Assembly (NCBI GenBank): GCA_002299585.1
Contig: DBOE01000053.1
Coordinates: 1-21,529, forward strand
Direction: 5' to 3'
Source: Hydrogenovibrio sp. UBA654
GTDB lineage: Bacteria; Pseudomonadota; Gammaproteobacteria; Thiomicrospirales; Thiomicrospiraceae
Length of the DNA stretch: 21,529 bases
The notes beneath the pieces are model-generated. The model had not been told where the DNA came from. It did not search any database and was given only the letters and a program-made list of their open reading frames with translations. Shown in pieces: positions 1 through 7,250 of this stretch (positions are counted from its first letter, which is position 1; each line of letters begins with the position of its first letter). The position numbers and the translations under genes are program-made.

Positions 1-2
1 AA

Positions 3-869
3 CTACCTATGTTTAATTATCCGATTGTTAGAACTTTGTAATGGTCGGTGATTAAATGAATAACCATCTGGTGAAGTATCTGTTAGAATTTGCTTAAAGA
101 TATTCATCTGCTCTCTAGAAATATTAACTGGCTTTTTCATAACATACCAATCGACTATTTCACTACATGGTGGAGTTGTTAATGAGCCTTTATAGGCATA
201 ATATCTACGATCACTGGGTAGTAGATATTTAGCATTAACATAAACATTACCTGCATGAGTAGTATCAATAATATATTTACCACTAGACCCATCGAAAGGG
301 GCATATTCCAATGCTTGCTTAAGTGCTTTATTTGGGGAGTTAACTAAATAGTTCATCATTACCCCAACAACAGCTAAACGACCTGATTCACACTGGTGAA
401 CAAGATGTGCTTCCAGTGGAGAAGAGTTACCACCAATTCCATGCTCACTTCTAGTATGAAAATGAAACTGTACAAGATCACATTTTTCTTGCCCAATTTT
501 AATATAGTTTAATGACCCACCTGCTCCACCGTTATCATCATCATCATCGTCATTTTGATTATATTCATTTTCAAATGCATGCTCATAATTAACTTCCGTA
601 GTATGACCATTATTCTTTACTACCAGTTCGGTTAAGCGGTAATGGAACCTAATGGAAGGTAAACCTCTGCTATACTTTGCTTTAAAAACATCTATAGGTG
701 ATTGCTTGCTCCCTGAACATTCGGCAAATCCATCAGCCCATTTTTCAGGGGGCAGAGAACAATCAGGCCCGTAACAAAATTCTGAATCAGATGCTATCGC
801 TAAACTTGGTCTACCTACAAAAATAAATGTAATAAGACTTGTTAAAAATACTATTTTTTTAATATACAC
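3..869 (-). CDS. Periplasmic alpha-class carbonic anhydrase
   Basis: Interconverts CO2 and bicarbonate in the periplasm. Seen in the 288-residue product: an N-terminal Lys-Lys plus hydrophobic signal peptide ending near Ala-Ile-Ala; the QSPID motif; the zinc ligands His136 and His138 in FHFH and His155 in HLVH; Glu142 of the SEH motif; Glu153; and the SLTTPPCSE.V.W block. All key alpha-CA residues are present. The reading frame stays open to a TTG at 879-881, but I chose the GTG at 867-869 because GGAG (complement at 876-879) sits 6 nt upstream of it and the signal peptide then begins cleanly. An unusual loop of about 20 residues with six Asp in a row (107-112) precedes the HFH strand. The gene follows sspB on the same strand after 140 bp and probably has its own promoter. 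Sure of the family, less so of the exact start. Confidence 0.93.
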   Translation of the reverse strand: MYIKKIVFLTSLITFIFVGRPSLAIASDSEFCYGPDCSLPPEKWADGFAECSGSKQSPIDVFKAKYSRGLPSIRFHYRLTELVVKNNGHTTEVNYEHAFENEYNQNDDDDDDNGGAGGSLNYIKIGQEKCDLVQFHFHTRSEHGIGGNSSPLEAHLVHQCESGRLAVVGVMMNYLVNSPNKALKQALEYAPFDGSSGKYIIDTTHAGNVYVNAKYLLPSDRRYYAYKGSLTTPPCSEIVDWYVMKKPVNISREQMNIFKQILTDTSPDGYSFNHRPLQSSNNRIIKHR

Positions 870-875
870 TTCATA

Positions 876-879
876 CTCC
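876..879 (-). promoter_or_regulatory. Ribosome binding site that decides the carbonic anhydrase start
   Basis: GGAG on the minus strand lies 6 nt upstream of the GTG at 867-869. The same bases overlap the alternative TTG start, which has only a weak purine run upstream, so the GTG is the better start. Confidence 0.6.
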
Positions 880-905
880 AATAAACTTCGTTTAATAATT
901 ATTTA

Positions 906-924
906 TACCACTACTGGTAGTATA
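906..924 (-). promoter_or_regulatory. Possible -10 and near-palindromic operator of carbonic anhydrase gene
   Basis: On the minus strand TATACT (complement at 919-924) is a five-of-six match to a -10 box; the -35 placed 16 bp upstream is poor. A 14-bp near-palindrome, taccactactggta with two mismatches, covers 906-919, about where transcription would begin. A repressor site is possible; no regulator family is recognised. Confidence 0.35.
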
Positions 925-955
925 AGATAAAATTACAACTCCTAAATTAAGGTAT

Positions 956-973
956 TATTACAATATTGTAATA
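956..973. promoter_or_regulatory. Perfect 18-bp palindrome upstream of carbonic anhydrase gene
   Basis: tattacaatattgtaata is its own reverse complement. It lies between the end of sspB and the carbonic anhydrase gene, about 50 bp upstream of the start point implied by the -10 at 919-924. That suits an activator or repressor operator. It has no GC-rich stem and no T-run, so it is a poor terminator for sspB. Function is inferred from position and symmetry only. Confidence 0.4.
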
Positions 974-1009
974 TTGGAGTAATTTTTACTTTAAGGAGCC
1001 TCTAAATAA

Positions 1010-1396
1010 TTATTTAACAATAGAAAGATGTGGCTTTTTCTTTATTGGCTTTTCTTGTTTAACTTTTTTATCTGCTGGATAAGGTTCTTTTGGAAACGGC
1101 ATTCCTTGCCCATTTTCACGAGCAAAAACAGCAATCACCGCTTCAGGAGGAAAAAAAACTTCTTGCTCAACACCCTGAAATCTGGCCTTAAAAAAGAAAT
1201 TGTCATTATTTAATTCTAATTGCCTAACAGCACTTGGGTCAACATTTAGTACAATTGTTGAGTTTTCTACAAACTGCCTTGGTATTTGAATGTTAGGGTA
1301 ATCTGCATCAATCTGAAAATGTGGTGTCCATTGATTATCTACAACCCAATTATAGATTGCTCTTATTAAGTACGGTCGATTAGGTATAACATCCAT
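1010..1396 (-). CDS. sspB: SspB, ClpXP specificity-enhancing adaptor
   Basis: Delivers ssrA-tagged proteins from stalled ribosomes to the ClpXP protease. The 128-residue product opens with a typical SspB block (NRPYLIRAIYNWVVDN, then TPHFQIDADY) and holds the substrate-binding beta-barrel in roughly the first 100 residues. A Lys/Pro-rich flexible linker follows and ends in HLSIVK, matching the conserved C-terminal ClpX-docking peptide. The length is on the short side of the family because the linker is short. It starts 3 nt after the sspA stop with no strong ribosome binding site, which suggests translational coupling to sspA. Confidence 0.95.
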   Translation of the reverse strand: MDVIPNRPYLIRAIYNWVVDNQWTPHFQIDADYPNIQIPRQFVENSTIVLNVDPSAVRQLELNNDNFFFKARFQGVEQEVFFPPEAVIAVFARENGQGMPFPKEPYPADKKVKQEKPIKKKPHLSIVK

Positions 1397-1399
1397 TGT

Positions 1400-2041
1400 T
1401 TATATTATGTCTCTCATATCTAATTCGTCATCAGATAGCGATTCACCAAAACCTTCTCTGCTCAAGACTTTTTCGGAATAATCTCTAATTGCTTTAGCAG
1501 ACTTTGGTAATTCAATACCCAAATAAGGTAAACGCCACAATAACACAGCTAAACTAACATCTACAAGAGTATAGTCATTACTCAAAAAATATGGTTGGTG
1601 ATCGAACACAGGTGTCATTTGCACTAATCTTTCCTGCAAGTCCCTACGGGCTATTTTAACCTCTTGTTCATCTTGGCTTGTTTGCACAATGTTTACTAGC
1701 TGATACCACTCAGTTTCAATTTGACGCAACATTTGACGAGATCTTGCTTTAATTACTGGGTCAACCGACATTAATGGTGGGTGGGGGTATCTTTCATCTA
1801 GATATTCAATAATAACTTGTGGGTCATATAAAATTAAATCACGATCAACTAAAGTAGGAGTGGTTGCATAGGGATTTAGATCTAATAAATCATCTAAAGA
1901 ACCATCTTTAGAATTAACATTAATAATTTTCAAAGAAATATCTTTTTCTTGTGCCATTAGCCGAATACGATGAGAAATAGGACATTCTGGATTTGAATAT
2001 AAAGTAATCGTTGCGGATTGTAGTACAACTGCTTCAGCCAT
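1400..2041 (-). CDS. sspA: SspA, stringent starvation protein A (GST-fold)
   Basis: RNA-polymerase-associated protein of the stationary-phase and acid-stress response; it has a glutathione-transferase fold but is not expected to be an enzyme. Visible are an N-terminal thioredoxin-like domain (ITLYSNPECPISHRIRLM, then TPTLVDRDLILYDPQVIIEYLDERYPHPPL, covering the cis-Pro and the conserved YDP..I.EYLDER segment) and an all-helical C-terminal domain. With the ATG at 2039-2041 the product has 213 residues, the usual length, and GGAG lies 9 nt upstream. An in-frame TTG five codons earlier would overlap that binding site and is rejected. It heads the sspA-sspB pair. Confidence 0.94.
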   Translation of the reverse strand: MAEAVVLQSATITLYSNPECPISHRIRLMAQEKDISLKIINVNSKDGSLDDLLDLNPYATTPTLVDRDLILYDPQVIIEYLDERYPHPPLMSVDPVIKARSRQMLRQIETEWYQLVNIVQTSQDEQEVKIARRDLQERLVQMTPVFDHQPYFLSNDYTLVDVSLAVLLWRLPYLGIELPKSAKAIRDYSEKVLSREGFGESLSDDELDMRDII

Positions 2042-2050
2042 AGGGAAGAT

Positions 2051-2054
2051 CTCC
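2051..2054 (-). promoter_or_regulatory. Ribosome binding site that sets the sspA start
   Basis: GGAG on the minus strand is 9 nt before the ATG at 2039-2041. It overlaps the competing in-frame TTG at 2054-2056 and so argues for the shorter product. Confidence 0.6.
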
Positions 2055-2068
2055 AAGTAAAAATAGTT

Positions 2069-2096
2069 TAAATAACAATTATACAGCTCTTGTCAA
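2069..2096 (-). promoter_or_regulatory. Putative sspA promoter
   Basis: On the minus strand a perfect -35 TTGACA (complement at 2091-2096) is followed after 16 bp by TATTTA (2069-2074), a weak -10. A consensus TATAAT (2078-2083) lies between them but only 7 bp from the -35, so it cannot pair with it. The interval between epmA and sspA therefore probably holds a promoter; the exact -10 is uncertain. Confidence 0.4.
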
Positions 2097-2133
2097 GCTC
2101 CCCCTTTTTGTAAATTTATATCTGTAAAGTAAA

Positions 2134-3108
2134 TTAGTTATTTAAAATCGAAAAAGGGATAACTTCGTCTATTTTATTAGTCTTTTGTGCAAGCATTAGT
2201 AATCTATCAAAACCTAAAGCAACTCCTGAACACTTAGGTAGTTTTTGCTCTTCTAAAGCAGTCAATAAATTATGGTCTAGTTGAGTATAACTTTTACCCT
2301 GCTCTTTTCTTTGTTGTAAACTTTCGTTAAAACGCTGTCGATAAGTTTGCGGGTCTGTTAACTCTAAATAACCATTAGCTATTTCTGTTTGCTGTACAAA
2401 TATTTCAAATCTTTCTGCAACGCTATTATCTACAGACAATTTAGCGAGAAGTGCATCTTTAGCTGGGTAATGATACAAACAAGTTATGCAATTATTGCCC
2501 AATTTAGGTTCTATAATTTCGGTTAAAATTAATTGTTCCCATAGATTTTTATCGTTTTTATCTACCCCAACTATTTCAGCTGTTTTTTTATCTAAAAAAT
2601 ATTTCTTACATGCTTTGGCACTAGCACTATGAATATTTTCTATATTTGCATAGTCTGCAAAAGCTTGTTGGTAACTGATAAGTTCTATTGCTAGCTCTCC
2701 AAGCAATAATTGAACTACCTTGGCAGTTTCTAACATCATTTGTTGTAATGAATAGTCCAGCCTATACCACTCCAACATGGTGAACTCTGGTTGATGAAGA
2801 GGGCTTAAATCTCCTTGACGAAAAACTTTACCTAAATAATAAATATCGCCCATTCCTGCACATAAAAGCCTTTTCATGCTGTATTCTGGTGAGGTGTGTA
2901 GATAAAAAACTAGGTCATTGCCTATGCTTGGTAAATTTAAGTAGGTTTGTAAAGAATCTAAATGTAGATCTGGCACAGTTGCCGAAGATAGAATAGGTGC
3001 ATCAACTTCAGTAACTTTTTGTTGTTTAAAAAAAGCCCTAATTTTTGCAAGGGCGTCTGCTCGGTTTTTTAAAACCTGTATGGATGCACTTACCTGCCAA
3101 AAATTCAC
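2134..3108 (-). CDS. epmA: EpmA, EF-P--(R)-beta-lysine ligase
   Basis: Attaches (R)-beta-lysine to Lys34 of elongation factor P. The 324-residue product is a class II lysyl-tRNA synthetase catalytic domain with no anticodon-binding domain, which is the hallmark of EpmA (PoxA/GenX/YjeA). Visible are TSPEYSMKRLL (72-82), motif 2 from FRQGDLSPLHQPEFTMLEWYR (96-116), the GYLELTDP segment, and motif 3 GVALGFDRLL (295-304). The gene begins 3 nt after the efp stop, so the enzyme is made from the same message as its substrate; the mutase that makes beta-lysine, epmB, is divergent on the other side of efp. A standalone LysRS paralogue is ruled out by length and context. Confidence 0.95.
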   Translation of the reverse strand: MNFWQVSASIQVLKNRADALAKIRAFFKQQKVTEVDAPILSSATVPDLHLDSLQTYLNLPSIGNDLVFYLHTSPEYSMKRLLCAGMGDIYYLGKVFRQGDLSPLHQPEFTMLEWYRLDYSLQQMMLETAKVVQLLLGELAIELISYQQAFADYANIENIHSASAKACKKYFLDKKTAEIVGVDKNDKNLWEQLILTEIIEPKLGNNCITCLYHYPAKDALLAKLSVDNSVAERFEIFVQQTEIANGYLELTDPQTYRQRFNESLQQRKEQGKSYTQLDHNLLTALEEQKLPKCSGVALGFDRLLMLAQKTNKIDEVIPFSILNN

Positions 3109-3111
3109 TAT

Positions 3112-3678
3112 TTACTTAGCTCGTGAAATATATTCACCTGTTTCAGAGTTACAAATGATTTTTTCGCCAATAGTAATAAACAAAGGCACCTGCACAATTG
3201 CTCCTGTCATAAGAGTAGCTGGCTTGCCTCCTGTTCCTGCGGTATCACCTTTTAAGCCAGGGTCTGTGTCTGTTACTACCATTACCACTTGTTTTGGAGG
3301 CACTACGCTAATTGGATTAGCGTTCCACAAGGTTACTGTGCAGGTGGTTTGCTCAACCAACCATTTTTGATAGTCAGCAACCGCTGCATGATTCGCTTGA
3401 TATTGCTCAAATGATGTTTCATCCATAAAATGCCAAAAACCACCATCTGTATATAAATATTGCAGTTCAGTATCAATTACATCTGCAACATCTACCTTTT
3501 CTCCAGATTTAAAAGTTTTTTCAATCATCTTCCCAGTAATCAAATTGCGATATTTTACCCTATTAAATGCTTGACCTTTGCCTGGTTGAACTATGGTGTT
3601 GTCGACAATATTGCAAGGTTGCCCATCCATTAAAAATTTTAAGCCGTTTTTAAATTGATTTGTACCGTAAGTTGCCAT
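3112..3678 (-). CDS. efp: Elongation factor P
   Basis: Translation factor that relieves ribosome stalling at consecutive prolines. At 188 residues it has standard length and runs MATYGTNQFKNGLK to a C-terminal GEYISRAK. The modification loop PGKGQAF places Lys at position 34, the residue that receives beta-lysine in EpmA/EpmB organisms. An Arg at this position would indicate the EarP rhamnosylation branch. The KOW-like N-domain and two OB domains are inferred from family length. An AGG lies 7 nt before the ATG. It is the first gene of efp-epmA. Confidence 0.98.
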   Translation of the reverse strand: MATYGTNQFKNGLKFLMDGQPCNIVDNTIVQPGKGQAFNRVKYRNLITGKMIEKTFKSGEKVDVADVIDTELQYLYTDGGFWHFMDETSFEQYQANHAAVADYQKWLVEQTTCTVTLWNANPISVVPPKQVVMVVTDTDPGLKGDTAGTGGKPATLMTGAIVQVPLFITIGEKIICNSETGEYISRAK

Positions 3679-3700
3679 ATCTAAACCTAGTCTATAAAAT
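3672..3700 (+). promoter_or_regulatory. Predicted epmB promoter
   Basis: TTGCCA at 3672-3677 and TAAAAT at 3695-3700 are separated by 17 bp. The -35 overlaps the efp start codon on the other strand, and the -10 lies in the first copy of an 11-bp direct repeat. Confidence 0.5.
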
Positions 3701-3735
3701 AAGCCCTATATTTTATATTAGCGAAGTCTATAAAA
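3689..3735. repeat. Two 11-bp direct repeats between efp and epmB
   Basis: agtctataaaa occurs at 3689-3699 and again at 3725-3735, 36 bp start to start. The first copy covers the epmB -10 and the second overlaps the efp -35. Either a shared regulator site or a by-product of two TATAAA-like elements. Confidence 0.45.
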
Positions 3736-3738
3736 CAA
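3710..3738 (-). promoter_or_regulatory. Predicted efp-epmA promoter
   Basis: On the minus strand TTGTTT (complement at 3733-3738) and TAAAAT (3710-3715) are separated by exactly 17 bp. The transcription start would fall near 3703, leaving a leader of about 25 nt before the efp ATG. Confidence 0.5.
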
Positions 3739-4686
3739 ATGATTCAATCAATTGCTGAACTATGTGAGCTTATTCAAATCCCTGCTAGTGCATTAAATTT
3801 AGATAAAAACTCGTCATTTTCTCTAAAAGTGCCACAACACTTTGCCAAACAAATTGAAGCTAAAAACCCTCAAGATCCACTACTGCTACAAATATTGCCA
3901 GATTTAGTTGAACAACAACAAAATATTGCTTTTAGCCTTGACCCTGTTGGAGATTTAAAAGCCAACCCTATTGATAGTTTGCTTCACAAATACTATGGCA
4001 GAGTTTTATTAATAATTAGTCCAAAATGCGACATACATTGTCGCTATTGCTTTCGCCGTCACTTTCCTTATGAACAAGCTAAAAAAACTCATTGGCAAGA
4101 GGCTCTAGACTACATTGAGCAGGATAAAACCATCAGCGAAGTAATTTTTAGCGGCGGTGATCCACTTTCTTTAAGTGAGAATATATTAATTGATTTAATA
4201 CAAAAAATAGCAAAAATACCCCACATAACTACCTTAAGAATCCACAGCCGTACACCAGTAGTAATGCCAACAAAAGCAGATAAAACCAAATTATTAGAAG
4301 TGCTAAAATATAGCAGACTAAATATAGTATTAGTTGTACACTGCAACCACCCAAATGAGCTTACTAAAGATACACTAATATTATTTAATAAATATAAACA
4401 AGCTAATATAACTTTACTAAATCAATCGGTACTACTAAAAAATGTCAATGATTCGGCTAAAACTCTTGAGCAATTAAGTAAAAAACTATTTAGCCAAGGA
4501 GTGTTACCCTATTATTGCCATTTACTGGACAAGGTAAGCGGAGCGAAGCATTTTTTAGTTAACGACCACCAAGGGGGGGTGCTGCTAGAAGAATTACGTA
4601 AACGCTTGCCTGGCTATTTAGTACCAAAATTTATGACCGAAATTGCTGGTGAGCCCTATAAAACACAATTAAAAGATTTTAAATAA
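3739..4686 (+). CDS. epmB: EpmB, EF-P lysine 2,3-aminomutase
   Basis: Radical-SAM, PLP-dependent enzyme that converts (S)-alpha-lysine to (R)-beta-lysine for EF-P modification. The 4Fe-4S/SAM cluster motif Cys97-x3-Cys101-x2-Cys104 is intact in ISPKCDIHCRYCFRRHFPY. SGGDPL, HSRTPVVMP and HCNHP follow, all characteristic of the aminomutase family. The C-terminal EPYKTQL supplies the likely PLP-binding Lys308. At 315 residues it is shorter than clostridial lysine aminomutases, as expected for EpmB. Divergent from efp. Its TAA shares an A with the ATG of the next gene, so it heads an operon with two glycosyltransferases, an uncommon partnership. Confidence 0.95.
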   Translation: MIQSIAELCELIQIPASALNLDKNSSFSLKVPQHFAKQIEAKNPQDPLLLQILPDLVEQQQNIAFSLDPVGDLKANPIDSLLHKYYGRVLLIISPKCDIHCRYCFRRHFPYEQAKKTHWQEALDYIEQDKTISEVIFSGGDPLSLSENILIDLIQKIAKIPHITTLRIHSRTPVVMPTKADKTKLLEVLKYSRLNIVLVVHCNHPNELTKDTLILFNKYKQANITLLNQSVLLKNVNDSAKTLEQLSKKLFSQGVLPYYCHLLDKVSGAKHFLVNDHQGGVLLEELRKRLPGYLVPKFMTEIAGEPYKTQLKDFK

Positions 4687-6137
4687 TGAACAAACTACAA
4701 CTACCGATAAAAGCCAGTATTACCCTAGTTTCTATAATAACTATCAGCCATTTTATTTTGGCATTTTTTATAGATTTAGGTGCTGATGAAGCACACTATG
4801 CCCTATACGGTTTAATGCCAGATTGGAGTTATTTTGACCACCCTCCCCTAGTAGGTTGGTTACAAATTATTCCTATGTGGCTATTGCCCTTTGACTGGGG
4901 GGCAAGAATAGTACCAATTATTCTATTTGTAATCCTGAATCTTTTACTTTATCGGCTAACTCTTGTACTCTATCCAAAAATTTCTGTTTGGCTGGGGTTT
5001 TGGTCGTTAGTTTTATTAAATACCGCTATTTTATTCAACCTAATGGGTTTTGGTATGTTACCAGACAACCCATTAATGGTAATAATTTTGGCTATAATTT
5101 TAGTAGTAGTTAAGCTGTTAGAAAAACAAACCCTTAAACTTTGGATTTATTTAGGCATTTTAGTCGGTTTAGCGGCTCTTGCCAAATACACTGCGATAAC
5201 TCTTGTGGCATCATTTTTACTAATTTTAATCGTCGAAAAACGGTTATATTGGCTAAGGCAAAAAGGTATCTATCTAGCCATAATAATTGCCTTAATTTTA
5301 ATTTTACCAATTTTATATTGGAATGCAGAACATGATTGGGCATCTTTTATTTATCAGCTTGAGCATGGCACAAAAAGTTCTATTTGGTCAATAGAAAGAC
5401 TAATTCGCTCGCAAATTATACAGTTTATTGTTTATAGTCCTTTGTTATTTTTAGTTGGTTGGTATTTAGTTTTCAACATAAAAACCTACCAACAAAAATC
5501 TAGCCGATTATTGCTGATTTTTGCTCTACCTATTATTATTCTTTTTACTTGGACATCTGGCTATGAAGAAAGCCTACCCCATTGGTTAGCACTTGCTTGG
5601 CTATTGTTAATACCAATAGTTGCTGTATTTTTATGGTCTAAAAAAGATAAACTTTGGTTCAAACCATTATTAGTTGTGCATCTTATCTTTAATATAGGTC
5701 TAATTATTTTAGCTTTTAGTCTATTAATTACCCCGTGGATAAAATTTTCTGATCATAAAAACCCCTTAGATAGAGAATATGCTTGGCATAAAGTTGCCAA
5801 AATAGCTAAACAATTACAACAAATACATAGTGACGAACATCTACCTCTATTCGTACCTAACTGGAGTTTAGGCAGCCACCTTAGTTGGTCTGCAAGACCA
5901 CAACCTGTGTATATTGCAAATGCTAAACAAACCCAGTTTCCTTATTGGTATGGGAAACCACAAAATGGTATGAATGGTTTATTAATTGTACCCCACTATG
6001 AAGATATGCCCCCAAAAACTAACCGCCCTTTTCATTTTGAGACATGTAGCCAACTAAAACAAGTCGATTTTAAAAAATATGATAGAATTATTGTCAGTTA
6101 TTATTTCTATAAATGTGAGAATTTTCAACAACCATGA
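4686..6137 (+). CDS. GT39-family (PMT/ArnT-like) membrane glycosyltransferase
   Basis: Polytopic inner-membrane protein of 483 residues, predicted to move a sugar from a polyprenyl-phosphate donor to an envelope acceptor on the periplasmic side. Visible are an N-terminal membrane helix, the first periplasmic-loop acidic pair Asp34-Glu35 (ADEAHYALYG) typical of the GT-C catalytic site, the SYFDHPPLVGWL block near 48-59 found in this family, and about ten more hydrophobic segments to residue 360. A soluble C-terminal domain of about 120 residues follows. The acceptor cannot be read from the sequence; lipid A, O-antigen and a protein are all possible. It overlaps epmB by 1 bp and the following GT2 gene by 4 bp. 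Confidence 0.85.
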   Translation: MNKLQLPIKASITLVSIITISHFILAFFIDLGADEAHYALYGLMPDWSYFDHPPLVGWLQIIPMWLLPFDWGARIVPIILFVILNLLLYRLTLVLYPKISVWLGFWSLVLLNTAILFNLMGFGMLPDNPLMVIILAIILVVVKLLEKQTLKLWIYLGILVGLAALAKYTAITLVASFLLILIVEKRLYWLRQKGIYLAIIIALILILPILYWNAEHDWASFIYQLEHGTKSSIWSIERLIRSQIIQFIVYSPLLFLVGWYLVFNIKTYQQKSSRLLLIFALPIIILFTWTSGYEESLPHWLALAWLLLIPIVAVFLWSKKDKLWFKPLLVVHLIFNIGLIILAFSLLITPWIKFSDHKNPLDREYAWHKVAKIAKQLQQIHSDEHLPLFVPNWSLGSHLSWSARPQPVYIANAKQTQFPYWYGKPQNGMNGLLIVPHYEDMPPKTNRPFHFETCSQLKQVDFKKYDRIIVSYYFYKCENFQQP

Positions 6138-7240
6138 TTTCAATTATTGTCCCTACCTATCAAGAGGTTAAAAACCTACAACCACTGGCAGAAATGATTA
6201 AACAAGCATTGCAAAAAATGCCAGAAGAAAACTACGAAATTTTAATAATGGATGATAATTCGCAAGATGGTTCAATTGAAAAAATTGTAGAAATTAATAA
6301 AGAACACCCGATAAAAATAATAACTCGTACTAAAAATCGTGGTCTATCACCAGCGGTGATCGATGGCTTTAGCGAGGCAAAAGGTGAGTTTATAGTAGTA
6401 ATGGATGCCGATTTATCACACCCAGCCAGTGCTATACCTAAAATGATAGAGCTGCTTAAAAATAAAACTAGCGATTTCGTACTAGGCTCTCGTTATACAA
6501 AAGGCGGTAGTATTGCTAAAGAATGGACCTTATTTAGATATATAAACTCAGCTATGGCAACCCTGCCTGCCCTACCTTTGACCAAAGTAAAAGATCCTAT
6601 GTCTGGGTTTTTCTCGCTAAGAAAAGAAAATTTGCCTCCAACAAACAACCTATCACCAATCGGCTACAAAATAGCCTTAGAAGTAATGGTAAAAGGCAAG
6701 TTTAATAATGTAGGCGAAGTACCAATTCATTTTGTAGATAGAATCCACGGTGAATCAAAATTAACCCTAAAAGAACAACTAAAATACCTAAGGCATCTGC
6801 GTCGTTTATATCAATTCAAGTTCCAAACTAAAGCAGAATTTCTTCAATTTGCCATAGTCGGCAGTAGTGGTTTTATTATTGACTTAATGGTTTATTTAGC
6901 CCTACAAGCATTCGGAGTAAGCCATACAGTAGCTAGGGCAATGTCTTTTTGGCCTGCTGCTTCATGGAACTGGGCATTAAACAGAACCATAACTTTTAGC
7001 CATAGAGAAAAAACCAAAAAAACCACCCAGTGGGGAACCTTTGTAACTAGTTCCTTAATAGGTTTTGGGGTAAATTATGGTACCTACTACACCCTAACCA
7101 GTTTTGTACCCTTCTTTCAAGAGTATAAAGTACTAGCTTTAATAGTAGGGGTTTTGATGGGAATGGGCTTTAATTTTTCTATTTCAAACCTATTTATATT
7201 CAAAAAATTGCGTGAAGAAATTGACAATGAAAAAAGATAG
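6134..7240 (+). CDS. GT2 polyprenyl-phosphate sugar synthase fused to GtrA-like flippase domain
   Basis: The 368-residue product joins two domains. Residues 1 to about 225 are a GT-A glycosyltransferase of the dolichyl-phosphate mannose synthase type: IIVPTYQEVKNL, MDDNSQDGS, the Asp91-Ala-Asp93 metal site, GSRYTKGG, and DPMSGFF. Residues about 235-360 form a four-helix GtrA domain (FAIVGSSGFIIDL, NWALNRTITF, and a final NFSISNLFIFKK), the type linked to flipping of polyprenyl-phosphate sugars. The ATG overlaps the preceding gene's TGA. The enzyme likely makes and translocates the donor used by the upstream GT39 transferase. The sugar is unknown. It ends 10 bp from the convergent lptG with no obvious terminator. 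Confidence 0.9.
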   Translation: MISIIVPTYQEVKNLQPLAEMIKQALQKMPEENYEILIMDDNSQDGSIEKIVEINKEHPIKIITRTKNRGLSPAVIDGFSEAKGEFIVVMDADLSHPASAIPKMIELLKNKTSDFVLGSRYTKGGSIAKEWTLFRYINSAMATLPALPLTKVKDPMSGFFSLRKENLPPTNNLSPIGYKIALEVMVKGKFNNVGEVPIHFVDRIHGESKLTLKEQLKYLRHLRRLYQFKFQTKAEFLQFAIVGSSGFIIDLMVYLALQAFGVSHTVARAMSFWPAASWNWALNRTITFSHREKTKKTTQWGTFVTSSLIGFGVNYGTYYTLTSFVPFFQEYKVLALIVGVLMGMGFNFSISNLFIFKKLREEIDNEKR

Positions 7241-7250
7241 TTTTTTATAA

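Noticed and set aside
534..551. Triplet run as a contingency (phase-variation) tract
   Set aside because: A triplet repeat inside a coding region does not shift frame; it can only alter Asp count.
1003..1016. Perfect 14-bp palindrome taaataattattta over the sspB stop codon
   Set aside because: Made only of A and T in an AT-rich region and placed on a stop codon; easily due to chance and lacking terminator features.
2134..3108. Lysyl-tRNA synthetase instead of EpmA
   Set aside because: It lacks the N-terminal anticodon-binding domain, has 324 residues and sits next to efp and epmB.
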